Positions 55,891 through 64,000 of a stretch of DNA of 64,000 nucleotides are shown piece after piece (the stretch's first letter is position 1; every line of letters begins with the position of its first letter). Under the pieces are notes generated by a model, which made no database searches, was not told where the DNA came from, and worked only from the letters and a program-made list of their open reading frames with translations. This DNA is from Megamonas funiformis (GTDB lineage Bacteria; Bacillota; Negativicutes; Selenomonadales; Selenomonadaceae), in NCBI RefSeq assembly GCF_010669225.1, contig NZ_CP048627.1:2431292-2495291 (forward strand), given 5' to 3'. Position numbers and translations under genes: made by a program.

Positions 55891-56467
55891 TTTGATTACC
55901 TCTTATATCCAGAAAATTTCGAATTAATTTCTTGCCATTATCACTTAAAATTGATTCAGGATGAAATTGCAATCCATAAATAGGATATCTTCTATGCTCT
56001 ATTGCCATAATTTCACCATCATCAGTAGTTGCTATTATCTTTAAATCTTCGCCTAAAGTTTCTCTTTTAATCGCTAAAGAATGGTATCTTGCTCCCATAA
56101 ATTCTTTATCTATACCCTCAAATAAAGGTGAATTTTCCATTATCTTTAATTTAAAAGCTTTGCCATGAACTACTTCTTTAGCATAACTTACAATACTTTC
56201 AAAAACTTCAGCTATGACTTGATGACCTAAACAAATCCCTAAAATCGGTATCTCACCTTGAAAAGCTTTCACAATTTCACTGCAAATTCCAGCTTCACTA
56301 GGTTTTCCTGGCCCTGGAGATAGCACAATATGACTTGGATTTCGTTTTTTTATCTGCTCTATATTTATTTCATCATTGCGAATGACTTTTATCTCTGTAT
56401 TTATTGAACCGATTAATTGATATAAGTTATACACAAAGCTATCATAATTATCTACTAACAAAATCAT
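55883..56467 (-). CDS. trpG: Anthranilate synthase glutaminase subunit
   Basis: TrpG supplies ammonia to TrpE. The 194-residue class I amidotransferase opens LLVDNYDSFVYNL, has the oxyanion loop SPGPGKPSEAG, the nucleophilic Cys in GICLGHQVIAE, and the C-terminal catalytic His-Glu in LQFHPESILS. The start lies 20 bp inside trpE, behind GGAGG, so stoichiometry is coupled. A dual role as PabA is possible since no pab genes are seen. Confidence 0.95.
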   Translation of the reverse strand: MILLVDNYDSFVYNLYQLIGSINTEIKVIRNDEINIEQIKKRNPSHIVLSPGPGKPSEAGICSEIVKAFQGEIPILGICLGHQVIAEVFESIVSYAKEVVHGKAFKLKIMENSPLFEGIDKEFMGARYHSLAIKRETLGEDLKIIATTDDGEIMAIEHRRYPIYGLQFHPESILSDNGKKLIRNFLDIRGNQND

Positions 56468-57953
56468 ATGTTTCCACCTCCTGTGCTTTTGTGATTGCCT
56501 CTATCATTGATTGGGCTTTATTTATCGTTTCTTGGTATTCATTTTCAGGTATGCTATCTTTGACTATTCCGCCACCTGAACGAACAAATACTTTACCTTG
56601 TTTTGCTACTGCCATTCTTATACCTATGCACATATCCATATTACCTGCAAAATCGATATATCCCACAGCACCACCATAAATACCTCTTGGGCTTTTCTCT
56701 AATTCATGAATGATTTCCATAGCTCGTATTTTTGGCGCACCAGATAATGTTCCTGCTGGCAAAGTAGCTACGATAGCATCTAAAGCATCACAATCATCTT
56801 TGATTTTTCCTTTTACAGTAGTTGTTATATGCATCACATGAGAGAAAAACTCTACTTTATGCATATTTTCTACTGTTACTGAATTGAATTTACTGATTTT
56901 ACCGATATCATTTCTGCCCAAATCCACTAGCATATTATGTTCTGCCAATTCTTTTTCATCACTTAATAATCTTGTTTTTAATAAATCATCTTCTCGTTCA
57001 TCTTTACCTCTTGGCATCGTGCCAGCTATCGGAAAAGTCTTTAATTCTTTATCCTCTAATTTTATCAATGTTTCTGGTGAAGCCCCTGTCAGCTCTATTT
57101 GCTTAGAACTTAGATAAAACATATATGGGGAAGGGTTTATCGTTCTTAATATACGATAAGCATTTAATAAACTTCCTGAAAAATCAGCTTCTATGCGATT
57201 AGAAATGACAGCCTGAAAAATATCGCCTTCTTTGATATAACGCTGTGTCTTTTTCACTACATCTATATATTCATCTTTAGTAAACTCTCGTTTAAAATCA
57301 GATAATAGTTTCCCTGAAGGTATTTCTTTTTCTTTGCCATAGATAATAAGTTTTGCTAATTTTTCTAAATCATCAATGGCTTTAGCATAATTAGCTTTTA
57401 AATTATCAGTTTTTATATTCACAATTAAAATTATCTTTTTCGTATAATGGTCAAAAGCTATTACCTTATCAAATAACATCAAATCTACATCATTGAAAGA
57501 AACTTCATCTTTGTTTACTGTTTCATCTACAAAGTCCAATTTACTTTCTTGATAACGCAGATATTCATAAGCAAAATATCCAACCAATCCGCCAGTAAAC
57601 GACGGTAAATATTCAAATTTAGGGCTTTTATATGCTTTTAAAATCTCTCTAATCTCTGTATTTGGATTATCTGTCTTAATTTCTTCTATTTCATTATTGC
57701 TAGCTTTTTTTATCTTCAATAAATGATTTTTACAACTAATCTCTAAAGAAGGATTAAAACCTAAGAAAGAATATCTGCCCCAATGATGTGTATTCTCCAC
57801 ACTTTCAAATAAATACACATTATCACTGATATTTTTCAAGATTTTCAACACTTTAATCGGTGTTGTAAGGTCAGCAAATATCTCTTTACTCACTGGCACT
57901 ATTTTATATTCTGTTTTTATTGCTTCTAATTCTGCCAGAGTCAGTTTGTACAT
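56448..57953 (-). CDS. trpE: Anthranilate synthase component I
   Basis: TrpE converts chorismate to anthranilate with TrpG. The 501 residues have the regulatory N-terminal domain (LFESVENTHHWGRYSFLGFNP; the Trp feedback LLES-like motif here reads LFESV) and the chorismate-binding C-terminal domain with SNRIEADF, SPSPYMF-like NPSPYMFYL, SPETLIKL, FPIAGTMPRGKDEREDD and GGAVGYIDFAGNMDMCIGIR. GGAGG lies eight bases before the ATG. First gene of trpEGD(CF)BA, downstream of the T-box. Confidence 0.97.
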   Translation of the reverse strand: MYKLTLAELEAIKTEYKIVPVSKEIFADLTTPIKVLKILKNISDNVYLFESVENTHHWGRYSFLGFNPSLEISCKNHLLKIKKASNNEIEEIKTDNPNTEIREILKAYKSPKFEYLPSFTGGLVGYFAYEYLRYQESKLDFVDETVNKDEVSFNDVDLMLFDKVIAFDHYTKKIILIVNIKTDNLKANYAKAIDDLEKLAKLIIYGKEKEIPSGKLLSDFKREFTKDEYIDVVKKTQRYIKEGDIFQAVISNRIEADFSGSLLNAYRILRTINPSPYMFYLSSKQIELTGASPETLIKLEDKELKTFPIAGTMPRGKDEREDDLLKTRLLSDEKELAEHNMLVDLGRNDIGKISKFNSVTVENMHKVEFFSHVMHITTTVKGKIKDDCDALDAIVATLPAGTLSGAPKIRAMEIIHELEKSPRGIYGGAVGYIDFAGNMDMCIGIRMAVAKQGKVFVRSGGGIVKDSIPENEYQETINKAQSMIEAITKAQEVETYDFVSR

Positions 57954-57995
57954 ATTCTAATCCTCCTTTATAAATCTATTTGTAAGCAAATAAAA

Positions 57996-58031
57996 ATACC
58001 CGTCCTTGAAAATAATATCAAGGACGGGTAT
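57996..58031 (-). terminator. Leader terminator of the trp T-box
   Basis: A perfect 14-bp stem (58018-58031 with 57996-58009, 8-base loop) reads on the minus strand into TTTTTATTT, 40 bp before trpE. It is the regulated terminator of the T-box; its 5' arm ending CGTCCTT can pair instead with the T-box AAGG..CG to make the antiterminator. Confidence 0.92.
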
Positions 58032-58329
58032 CTATATTTCTATATAATTAAATCACTAAATTATATATTATACTCTACTCGCGGTACCACCTTGTTTGAG
58101 CAAATGCTCCTCTTTGCAGGATACTAACATATCCCTCACAGTTAACGCTTGTGTCGCGTTGCAGAATACTAAGATTATTTCTAATCTGTTGACTGCACCC
58201 TCAGTGGTCCATTTAATATGCTGCGTACTATAGGCTCTCAGCTCCCCTACTCTCTGTAAGTGCATTTCATATTTTTATCTCCACCTCATAGGTTTCATTA
58301 AGGCAAGTATTAAATTTTTGAATTGATTT
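57996..58329 (-). promoter_or_regulatory. Tryptophan-specific T-box riboswitch (trp leader)
   Basis: The leader RNA of the trp operon binds uncharged tRNA-Trp to prevent termination. On the minus strand it has a Stem I region beginning near 58285, with an AGAGAGTAGGGGAGCTGAGAG stretch and a specifier loop AAATGGACCAC in which TGG (58211-58209) is the Trp codon. A Stem II/III region follows, then the T-box core AAGGTGGTACCGCG (58093-58080) and the terminator at 57996-58031. All expected pieces are in the right order and distances. The 65-codon reading across it is not a gene. Confidence 0.93.
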
Positions 58330-58335
58330 GCTCAT

Positions 58336-58364
58336 ATTATTGCACATCAATTATTTTTTGTCAA
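58336..58364 (-). promoter_or_regulatory. Promoter of the trp operon
   Basis: TTGACA (58364-58359), exactly 17 bp, AATAAT (58341-58336) on the minus strand. Transcription would begin near 58329, giving a 375-base leader before trpE. Confidence 0.8.
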
Positions 58365-58466
58365 TATTAAATTGTAAACTTTACACTATAAAATAAAAGC
58401 AATAACCACCGATATTGTTTTATGGTATAATAATTATACAAATTTTCACCCTGGAGTAAATTAATC

Positions 58467-59576
58467 ATGAATGATGATAAATGGCAACGAACCGTTGCTA
58501 AACGAAGAAGACAACGTCGCATACAAAATATATTTGCTTGTTTTGTAGTTTTATTAGTATTATTAATTTTATCGATTATAGGAGGTTATTACTATTACCA
58601 GCGCACTAATTCTCCTGAATATGCTTTAGAAGAATTGCAAACAGCCTTTGAACATCGTGATATTGACACTATTCATAAATACGTAGATTTAAAAACTTTA
58701 TTACCACCAAATTATAAGATTTTGACTAATGATATATTTATCAATGATAAAATCTATACAGAAAAAGAACATAGTATTTATCAAACCTTCTATGCCCTCA
58801 TTGAACCCATCATTATTGATGGTACAATTCAAAGTATTGATAAATATATTCAAACTGGAAATTGGCAACGTTTCAATTATGATTCTATGCTTAAAGGTCG
58901 TCAATTAGGTATCGATTATACAGAATTAATCAATCGCTCTTTATTATTCAATATAAGCTTCAAAGAAATAAAATCCATAGAAACTATTGATGATAATTCA
59001 GTTATGGCAACGATTTTAGTTGCAGATAAATACACAGATACTAATTTTGATTTAAAATTGAAATTAGTCAAAAATGAAGAAGGCATTTGGCAAGTCAGTG
59101 AAGTTACTAATTATCAAGATTATCTAACTATGATATCTAATCTTTATCACCAAGATATAAATACGTATTTGACTAATACTAAAGCTGATTTGGATAGAAA
59201 TAATGCTCAATTCAAGCAATTACAAAACGAATTTATAGTTTTAGCTGAAAACTTCAAAAATAATCCTTCATCAAGTCAAAGAGCATTGTTAAAATCTTTT
59301 ATTGATAATAAAATAGTGCCAACATATCAAGATTGGTATAATTATCTACAAAGTTATCAAATACCTACAGGCGCTCGCCATTTACATGAATTGCGCATGG
59401 AAAGTACGACATATACTATTCAAGCATGGAAAGCTTATGCTATCGGTATTCAAGATAATAAACCAAAAGATTTAGCTAAGGCTGAACGACTACATCGAAA
59501 AGCTATGGAAACAGAGCAGAAAGTTACTGATACGATTAATAATATGCCTGCTTTATTTATGCCTACAGTTGATTAA
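58467..59576 (+). CDS. Membrane-anchored DUF2939-like protein
   Basis: The 369-residue protein has a very basic N-terminus (RTVAKRRRQRRIQN), one strong membrane segment (about 24-45, ending GGYYYY), and a large extracytoplasmic part. After the anchor it reads SPEYALEELQTAFEHRDIDTIHKYVDLKTLL, a DUF2939-type pattern in which short helices lead to a YVD motif. The C-terminal third (about 230-369) is helical with repeated Gln/Asn and charged residues. Function is unknown. It is likely a cell-envelope protein. TATAAT at 58426 is a possible -10, and the gene ends in its own terminator. Confidence 0.75.
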   Translation: MNDDKWQRTVAKRRRQRRIQNIFACFVVLLVLLILSIIGGYYYYQRTNSPEYALEELQTAFEHRDIDTIHKYVDLKTLLPPNYKILTNDIFINDKIYTEKEHSIYQTFYALIEPIIIDGTIQSIDKYIQTGNWQRFNYDSMLKGRQLGIDYTELINRSLLFNISFKEIKSIETIDDNSVMATILVADKYTDTNFDLKLKLVKNEEGIWQVSEVTNYQDYLTMISNLYHQDINTYLTNTKADLDRNNAQFKQLQNEFIVLAENFKNNPSSSQRALLKSFIDNKIVPTYQDWYNYLQSYQIPTGARHLHELRMESTTYTIQAWKAYAIGIQDNKPKDLAKAERLHRKAMETEQKVTDTINNMPALFMPTVD

Positions 59577-59582
59577 TTTTAT

Positions 59583-59610
59583 ACTTCGCATAAGCGAAGT
59601 AATTTTTTTT
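59583..59610 (+). terminator. Terminator after the DUF2939-like gene
   Basis: A 7-bp GC-containing stem (59583-59589 with 59594-59600, loop ATAA) is followed by AATTTTTTTT. Confidence 0.8.
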
Positions 59611-59626
59611 GGAAAAATTGCATATA

Positions 59627-59657
59627 AAAAAGGAGTACAACAATTTGTACTCCTTTT
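59627..59657 (-). terminator. Terminator after the DUF4446 gene
   Basis: A 13-bp stem (59628-59640 with 59645-59657) lies 20 bases past the DUF4446 stop and runs into TTTTTT on the minus strand. Confidence 0.8.
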
Positions 59658-59676
59658 GTTTTTATCTTTGTCAAAA

Positions 59677-60180
59677 TTATTTAGACATAGCTTCTAATAA
59701 TACTTTGTTTTCTTCTTGAGTCAAAGGATATTTAGAAACACCATTTTCTATAGGTTTTACATATGTGCAAGAATCTTGACGTCCAAAAATAGAAGAGAAT
59801 ATCACACCATTATTTTGATTATCAAGCAAAGCTACAGCATAACTCAAATCGCCACCCATATCAGCAAAAGCACAGAAACGATGTACTGCTACTTTTTGAA
59901 TGGATTTTGTAAATAAAGATTTCATTTCTGCATAATCTGCATCAATTTTATTATTTTTTACTACAAGTTCATTCATTTGAGCAATATTATCAGCTATAAT
60001 ATCCTCTAAACTTTCACCTGTTGCACCATTTACCAATGAATTATAACGTTTTTTAGCTTTGCTTAATTTTACAAGCATCACTATTGATAAAATTATTAAT
60101 AAAACTAATAAGACTACGATTACAGTTAAAATAATTGATAAATTATCTTGAAATATCTGATTTAGCATTGAAAAATCCAT
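59677..60180 (-). CDS. DUF4446 membrane protein
   Basis: The 167-residue protein has one N-terminal membrane helix (about 14-37), a Lys-rich stretch, a short coiled coil (about 60-95) and a conserved C-terminal domain with VAVHRFCAFADMGGDLSYAVALLD and GVIFSSIFGRQDSCTYVKPI. This is DUF4446, usually found next to parB in Firmicutes, as here. Role unknown; membrane location beside a partition gene suggests chromosome or cell-envelope coupling (inference). Confidence 0.88.
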   Translation of the reverse strand: MDFSMLNQIFQDNLSIILTVIVVLLVLLIILSIVMLVKLSKAKKRYNSLVNGATGESLEDIIADNIAQMNELVVKNNKIDADYAEMKSLFTKSIQKVAVHRFCAFADMGGDLSYAVALLDNQNNGVIFSSIFGRQDSCTYVKPIENGVSKYPLTQEENKVLLEAMSK

Positions 60181-60297
60181 AAATATTCCCTCCTAAATTC
60201 TGTTAAAAAAGAATTGATTATTCAATAAAGACTATTCTTTTTAACGTGCAACATTATAGCATTCATGTTTTTATTTGTAAAATCAAAACAGCATTTA

Positions 60298-61131
60298 CTA
60301 AATGTTAAAATCCTTAATAATTCTCGATTTGTTCATCTGAGGACTTTCTTGTTTTTCCATCAATAATTCAACTAATCTAGCTAAATCATCATCATTATAA
60401 AATTCAATCTCTATACGAGATTTCTTTTTACCTTGCTTTATATTTACATTTGTTCCCAATATTTGTTTTAATCGCTCTTGCACATCATTTAAATACATCT
60501 TCGCTTCTTTTACTTGTTCAATCTGCTCGATGACATTATCACCTGCTAAGACTTTTTTGACTAATGCTTCAGCTTTTCTAGCAGATAATTCTCTTTCAAT
60601 TATCAAATTAGCTAATTTTACTTGAAGTTTTTCATCTTCTATCGCTAAAAGCGGTTTTGCCTGCCCCATATTGAGTTTATTATCTTGTAATAAGCACTGT
60701 ACTTCTTTTGCTAAATTCAATAAGCGTACAAAATTTGCTATATGCGAACGACTTTTTCCTACTTTTTGCGCTACTTCTTCTTGTTTTAAATTAAATTTAT
60801 GTAATAACAACTGATATGCATTTGCTTCTTCAATAACATTTAAATTACTGCGTTGGAGATTTTCAATTAAAGCTATTTGTGCTACCTTATCATCATCATA
60901 ATCTTTTAAGATAATTGGCACTTTATCTAATCCTGCCATTTTAGCTGCACGAAGACGTCTTTCTCCTGCAATCAATTCAAATTCATCATTATCATTTATA
61001 CGCACAATTAGAGGCTCAATTATACCATATTCTTTTATCGATTTTGCTAGTTGAGCTAATTGCTCCATATCAAACTCCTTTCTTGGTTGAAATGGGTTTG
61101 GTAAAATTTCATCAATATTTAAAAATTCCAT
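60298..61131 (-). CDS. parB: ParB/Spo0J (or Noc) chromosome-partition protein
   Basis: This CTPase DNA clamp loads at parS and spreads. The 277 residues have the N-terminal ParB domain, with PNPFQPRKEFD, the box GERRLRAAK (about 56-64) and ENLQRSNLNVIEEA, a helix-turn-helix (QEEVAQKVGKSRSHIANFVRLL) near 118-140, and a C-terminal dimerisation domain with IEIEFYNDDDLARLVELL. No parA is within the window upstream, and no parS (TGTTTCACGTGAAACA) was seen. ParB versus Noc cannot be settled here. The DUF4446 gene follows in the same direction. Confidence 0.9.
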   Translation of the reverse strand: MEFLNIDEILPNPFQPRKEFDMEQLAQLAKSIKEYGIIEPLIVRINDNDEFELIAGERRLRAAKMAGLDKVPIILKDYDDDKVAQIALIENLQRSNLNVIEEANAYQLLLHKFNLKQEEVAQKVGKSRSHIANFVRLLNLAKEVQCLLQDNKLNMGQAKPLLAIEDEKLQVKLANLIIERELSARKAEALVKKVLAGDNVIEQIEQVKEAKMYLNDVQERLKQILGTNVNIKQGKKKSRIEIEFYNDDDLARLVELLMEKQESPQMNKSRIIKDFNI

Positions 61132-61319
61132 GTATTTCTCCTTTAAAATATTATAATAATTATTTTAACTTATTACTTTTATAAATTCATTATAATTTAA
61201 AACTATAATCAATCATAAAAAATTAATTTAACTAATAACAGTATAATTATACTAAAATTTATGATAAAATTCTTTTCTAGATATAATTATAAACACAAAA
61301 CATTAAGGGAGATTTTACC

Positions 61320-62021
61320 ATGCCTAAATATAATGCTGCTTTAATGTCCATTGACCCTAGTGAAACTAGACGTTATGCTGGACTCAATAAAGCTCCTAAT
61401 TTCAATAAAAAAACTATTTTAGAAGCATGTCGTGAAGTCTTATATATTTCTGAACCTAAAGGAATTTGGGAAGTATATGACTATGACGCTAAAAATGGCA
61501 TTGTACTTGCAGATAAGCCCTTTAAATTAGAAGGGAAAAAAGTAACTAAACATCTTTGTCGAGCTACAAAAGTTGCCATCATCGCTGTTACAATCGGCGA
61601 AACTGTTGAAGAAGAAATCTCCCGTCGTTTCAAAGATGGAGAATACACGCTAGCTGTTTTGATGGACGCTGCTGCAACTACAGCTGTTGAACATGTTGCT
61701 GATGGTATTGAACAAGCCATTGACCAAAAATTCAATATGCAAGGATTAGTTCGTCGTTGGCGATTTAGCCCAGGATATGGAGATTGGCCTATACAAGCAC
61801 AACCTGAAATGCTCCGCTTAGCTAAAGCTCATGAAATAGGTATTAGCCTAACTTCATCATTAATGCTTACACCGCGAAAATCCGTTACTGCAATCATTGG
61901 ACTTATACCTAAAACACAAGATGTCGAACCTGAAAAACAATCTTGTAAATATTGTCCAAACCCTAATTGCAATTTCCGCATAAAACCATTTGACCCTGAA
62001 TTATTAAATAAAAATTCATGA
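61320..62021 (+). CDS. Stand-alone methionine synthase reactivation domain
   Basis: The 233-residue protein corresponds to the AdoMet-binding activation domain that in E. coli forms the C-terminus of MetH. It reductively remethylates cob(II)alamin so the enzyme can cycle. Motifs visible are RYAGLNKAPNF, VAIIAVTIGETVEEE, the central DAAATTAVEHVADGIE, and RWRFSPGYGDWPI with LTSSLMLTPRKSVTAIIGL. A Cys cluster (CKYCPNPNCNF) ends it, unlike the E. coli domain, and could bind metal. GGGAGA precedes the ATG. It lies 59 bp before metH, as in clostridia and Negativicutes that split the enzyme. Confidence 0.88.
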   Translation: MPKYNAALMSIDPSETRRYAGLNKAPNFNKKTILEACREVLYISEPKGIWEVYDYDAKNGIVLADKPFKLEGKKVTKHLCRATKVAIIAVTIGETVEEEISRRFKDGEYTLAVLMDAAATTAVEHVADGIEQAIDQKFNMQGLVRRWRFSPGYGDWPIQAQPEMLRLAKAHEIGISLTSSLMLTPRKSVTAIIGLIPKTQDVEPEKQSCKYCPNPNCNFRIKPFDPELLNKNS

Positions 62022-62080
62022 TGATAAACAAATACATTTTATCTTTTTTGCTCAATAAAAATTTCTAGGAGGTATCTTCT

Positions 62081-64000
62081 ATGATACATATATTTGATGG
62101 TGCTACTGGCACTATGTTACAAAAATCTGTATTAAAACCAGGAATGTGCCCTGAATTATTAAATATCGAAGCTCCTGAAGCTATCCAAAATGTTCATCGT
62201 GCTTATGTAGAAGCAGGCTCTAATATTGTTGAAACAAATACATTTGGTGCTTCTCGCATCAAATTAAATGAATATAACTTAGGCGATAAAGTAGAAGCAA
62301 TAAATATCGCTGCTGTAAAAAATGCCAAAATCGCCACTGCTGGCAAAGCAAAAGTAGCTGGTTCTATGGGCCCTACTGGTGCTTTTATTGAACCTTTAGG
62401 CGAATTGACTTTCGATGAAGTTTATGAAAATTATTATGAACAAGCTAAAATTTTAGCTGACGCAGGTGTTGATTATATCCTCATCGAAACTTGTATTGAA
62501 ATCCAAGAAATGCGTGCTGCCCTTCTCGCTGCTAAAGATGCTTGCGATTTACCTGTAATCTGTCAATTATCCTTCAGTGAAGATGGCAGAACTGTAACAG
62601 GCACAGACCCACAATCAGCTGCCATTATCTTAGAAGCTATGGGCGCAGATATTATCGGTGCCAACTGCTCTTTAGGCCCTGAACAATTAGTTCCTATCAT
62701 AAAAGAATTAGCCGATAATTGTTCTTGCCCTATCAGTGTACAAGCAAATGCAGGTATGCCACATTTAGAAAATGGTCAAACAATCTTCCCACTCACTCCA
62801 GAAGATATGGCTAAATGGGCACCAAAACTTGTAGAAGCTGGTGCAACTTATATTGGTGGTTGCTGTGGAACAACTCCTGCTCATATCAAAGCTATCAAAG
62901 AAGCTTTAGCTGACGTTTCCGAACCTATCCGCAAAACACCAAATCCTAATCTTGCCCTTGCTAGCCGTTCTAAAACTGTATTTATTGGCAAAGATTTACC
63001 TACAAGATTAATCGGCGAACGTATCAATCCTACTGGTCGTAAAAAATTAGCCGAAGAAATAAAAAATGGTTCATTTATCTCTGTAAAACGTGAAGCTATT
63101 GAACAAACTCAAGCTGGTGCTCAAATCCTTGATGTAAATATGGGTGTTGCTGGAATTGACCAAGCAAAAGCTATGCACAAAGCTATCACTGAAATTTCTC
63201 AACTTGTAAATACACCACTTGCCATTGATACAAGCGATGTCAAAGCATTAGAAGCAGGGTTAAAAGCATATCCTGGTAGAGCACTCATCAATTCTGTAAG
63301 TGCAGAACCTGATAGATTAAAATATTTTATACCATTAGCTAAAAGATATGGTGCTGCAATCTTATGCTTGCCATTATCTGATGAAGGTATCCCTAAAACA
63401 GCTAAAGAACGTCTTGCACTAGCTCAAAAAATAATCGCTGAAGCTAAAGCTCAGGGCTTAAAAGATAACAACTTTTTACTTGACGCGCTTGTAATGACTA
63501 TAGCTGCCGATAAAAATGCTTGTAATGAAGTATTAAACACTTTAAAACTTTATCGCGAACATATTGGTGCTCCTTCCACTATGGGACTTAGCAATATATC
63601 CTTTGGACTTCCAAATCGTCCACTTATCAATAGCACATTCTTCACTATGTGTTTAGCAATGGGATTAGATGCTCCAATCATGAACCCTTATGATGATTCT
63701 ATGCAAAATGCCTTGAGTGCTTCTAATGCTCTTTTAGCTAAAGACCCTAATGGTCGCGATTATAGTCTTAATCATTCCGGTCAAAATATCCCTGTAGCTA
63801 AAGCTAAAAATGCAGTATCTAGCGGTGATATCATTGAAGATATAAAATCTGCTATAATCAGTGGGGAAAAAGAATCCATTGCTCAAATGGTAGAACAAGC
63901 TTTAACTGAAGGACATAAAACAAATGAAATTACAGATAAAGCTTTAAGCGCAGCAATGAATGTCGTTGGCAAAGATTTCGGTGCGAAAAAAATCTTTTTA
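62081..64000 (+). CDS. metH: Cobalamin-dependent methionine synthase, N-terminal part
   Basis: MetH transfers methyl from 5-methyltetrahydrofolate to homocysteine. About 640 residues are visible. There is a homocysteine-binding barrel (start IFDGATGTMLQ, ETNTFGASRIKLNEY, Zn ligands in GANCS and GGCCGTTP), then a pterin-binding domain (IGERINPTGRKK, LDVNMGV, LAIDTSDVKALEAGL, GLSNISFGLP), and a following helical region, probably the cobalamin cap, which runs off the window. TAGGAGG precedes ATG 62081. The separate reactivation gene upstream implies this form ends after the cobalamin domain. Confidence 0.96.
   Translation, partial: MIHIFDGATGTMLQKSVLKPGMCPELLNIEAPEAIQNVHRAYVEAGSNIVETNTFGASRIKLNEYNLGDKVEAINIAAVKNAKIATAGKAKVAGSMGPTGAFIEPLGELTFDEVYENYYEQAKILADAGVDYILIETCIEIQEMRAALLAAKDACDLPVICQLSFSEDGRTVTGTDPQSAAIILEAMGADIIGANCSLGPEQLVPIIKELADNCSCPISVQANAGMPHLENGQTIFPLTPEDMAKWAPKLVEAGATYIGGCCGTTPAHIKAIKEALADVSEPIRKTPNPNLALASRSKTVFIGKDLPTRLIGERINPTGRKKLAEEIKNGSFISVKREAIEQTQAGAQILDVNMGVAGIDQAKAMHKAITEISQLVNTPLAIDTSDVKALEAGLKAYPGRALINSVSAEPDRLKYFIPLAKRYGAAILCLPLSDEGIPKTAKERLALAQKIIAEAKAQGLKDNNFLLDALVMTIAADKNACNEVLNTLKLYREHIGAPSTMGLSNISFGLPNRPLINSTFFTMCLAMGLDAPIMNPYDDSMQNALSASNALLAKDPNGRDYSLNHSGQNIPVAKAKNAVSSGDIIEDIKSAIISGEKESIAQMVEQALTEGHKTNEITDKALSAAMNVVGKDFGAKKIFL

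Noticed and set aside
58068-58265. A 65-codon minus-strand reading upstream of trpE
   Set aside because: It runs through the T-box core and specifier region, has no family, and the RNA structure explains the sequence.
1-64000. CRISPR array, tRNA, rRNA, transposase or integrase
   Set aside because: No spaced repeats, tRNA-like cloverleaf or transposase/recombinase motif was seen by reading both strands; a dedicated tRNA and CRISPR scan would be needed to exclude them fully.

Overview
The window looks like chromosomal DNA of a low-GC Firmicute with an outer membrane, most likely a Negativicute of the Selenomonadaceae (Megamonas-like). This is inference. The evidence is A+T-rich coding sequence, AddAB rather than RecBCD, a Trp T-box leader, GTG/TTG starts behind strong GGAGG sites, and a remnant of a beta-barrel porin C-terminus ending in Phe. 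No rRNA, tRNA, CRISPR array, transposase or integrase was found.

Layout. 1-2464: a penicillin-binding protein cut by the window edge, RidA and a low-molecular-weight protein tyrosine phosphatase. 2531-15000: an eight-gene minus-strand operon, visibly more A/T-rich than its surroundings, that I read as an Ssp-type (single-strand) DNA phosphorothioation defence island. Its modification half is sspD (PP-loop sulfurtransferase), sspB (DUF4007), sspC (large P-loop ATPase) and sspA (cysteine desulfurase). Its second half is a PLD-nuclease/SF2-helicase fusion, a 53-aa protein, a DndD/SMC-like ATPase and a 177-aa protein. No SspE is present, so this resembles the SspABCD-SspFGH class with two poorly characterised small components. 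This is the best candidate for new biology here.

15000-23460: kdpFABC-kdpDE, the high-affinity K+ pump and its sensor/regulator, including a 29-aa KdpF. A KdpE-like direct-repeat site lies upstream, and a 44-bp palindrome lies between kdpC and kdpD. 23460-28100: a porin remnant, then nadA-nadB-nadC-niaP for de novo NAD synthesis and niacin uptake. 28267-35486: addB-addA. 35545-38735: a Cof-type phosphatase, a small secreted protein, an AtpZ/AtpI-like protein, an RluA-family pseudouridine synthase and uracil-DNA glycosylase. 38819-43677: two EamA transporters, each broken by an internal deletion, flanking a DUF454 protein, an MFS transporter and the thiM-thiD thiamine salvage pair. 43820-47332: a DeoR regulator coupled to a Cof phosphatase, and a DhaR/AcoR-like regulator that lacks the sigma-54 GAFTGA loop. 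47542-51448: a small membrane protein, rubrerythrin and a four-gene 2-oxoacid:ferredoxin oxidoreductase (korDABC), consistent with an anaerobe. 51505-58330: trpEGD(CF)BA behind a T-box leader with a UGG specifier. 58467-64000: a membrane-anchored DUF2939-like protein, DUF4446, a ParB, and a cobalamin-dependent methionine synthase split into a stand-alone reactivation domain and MetH, which runs off the window.
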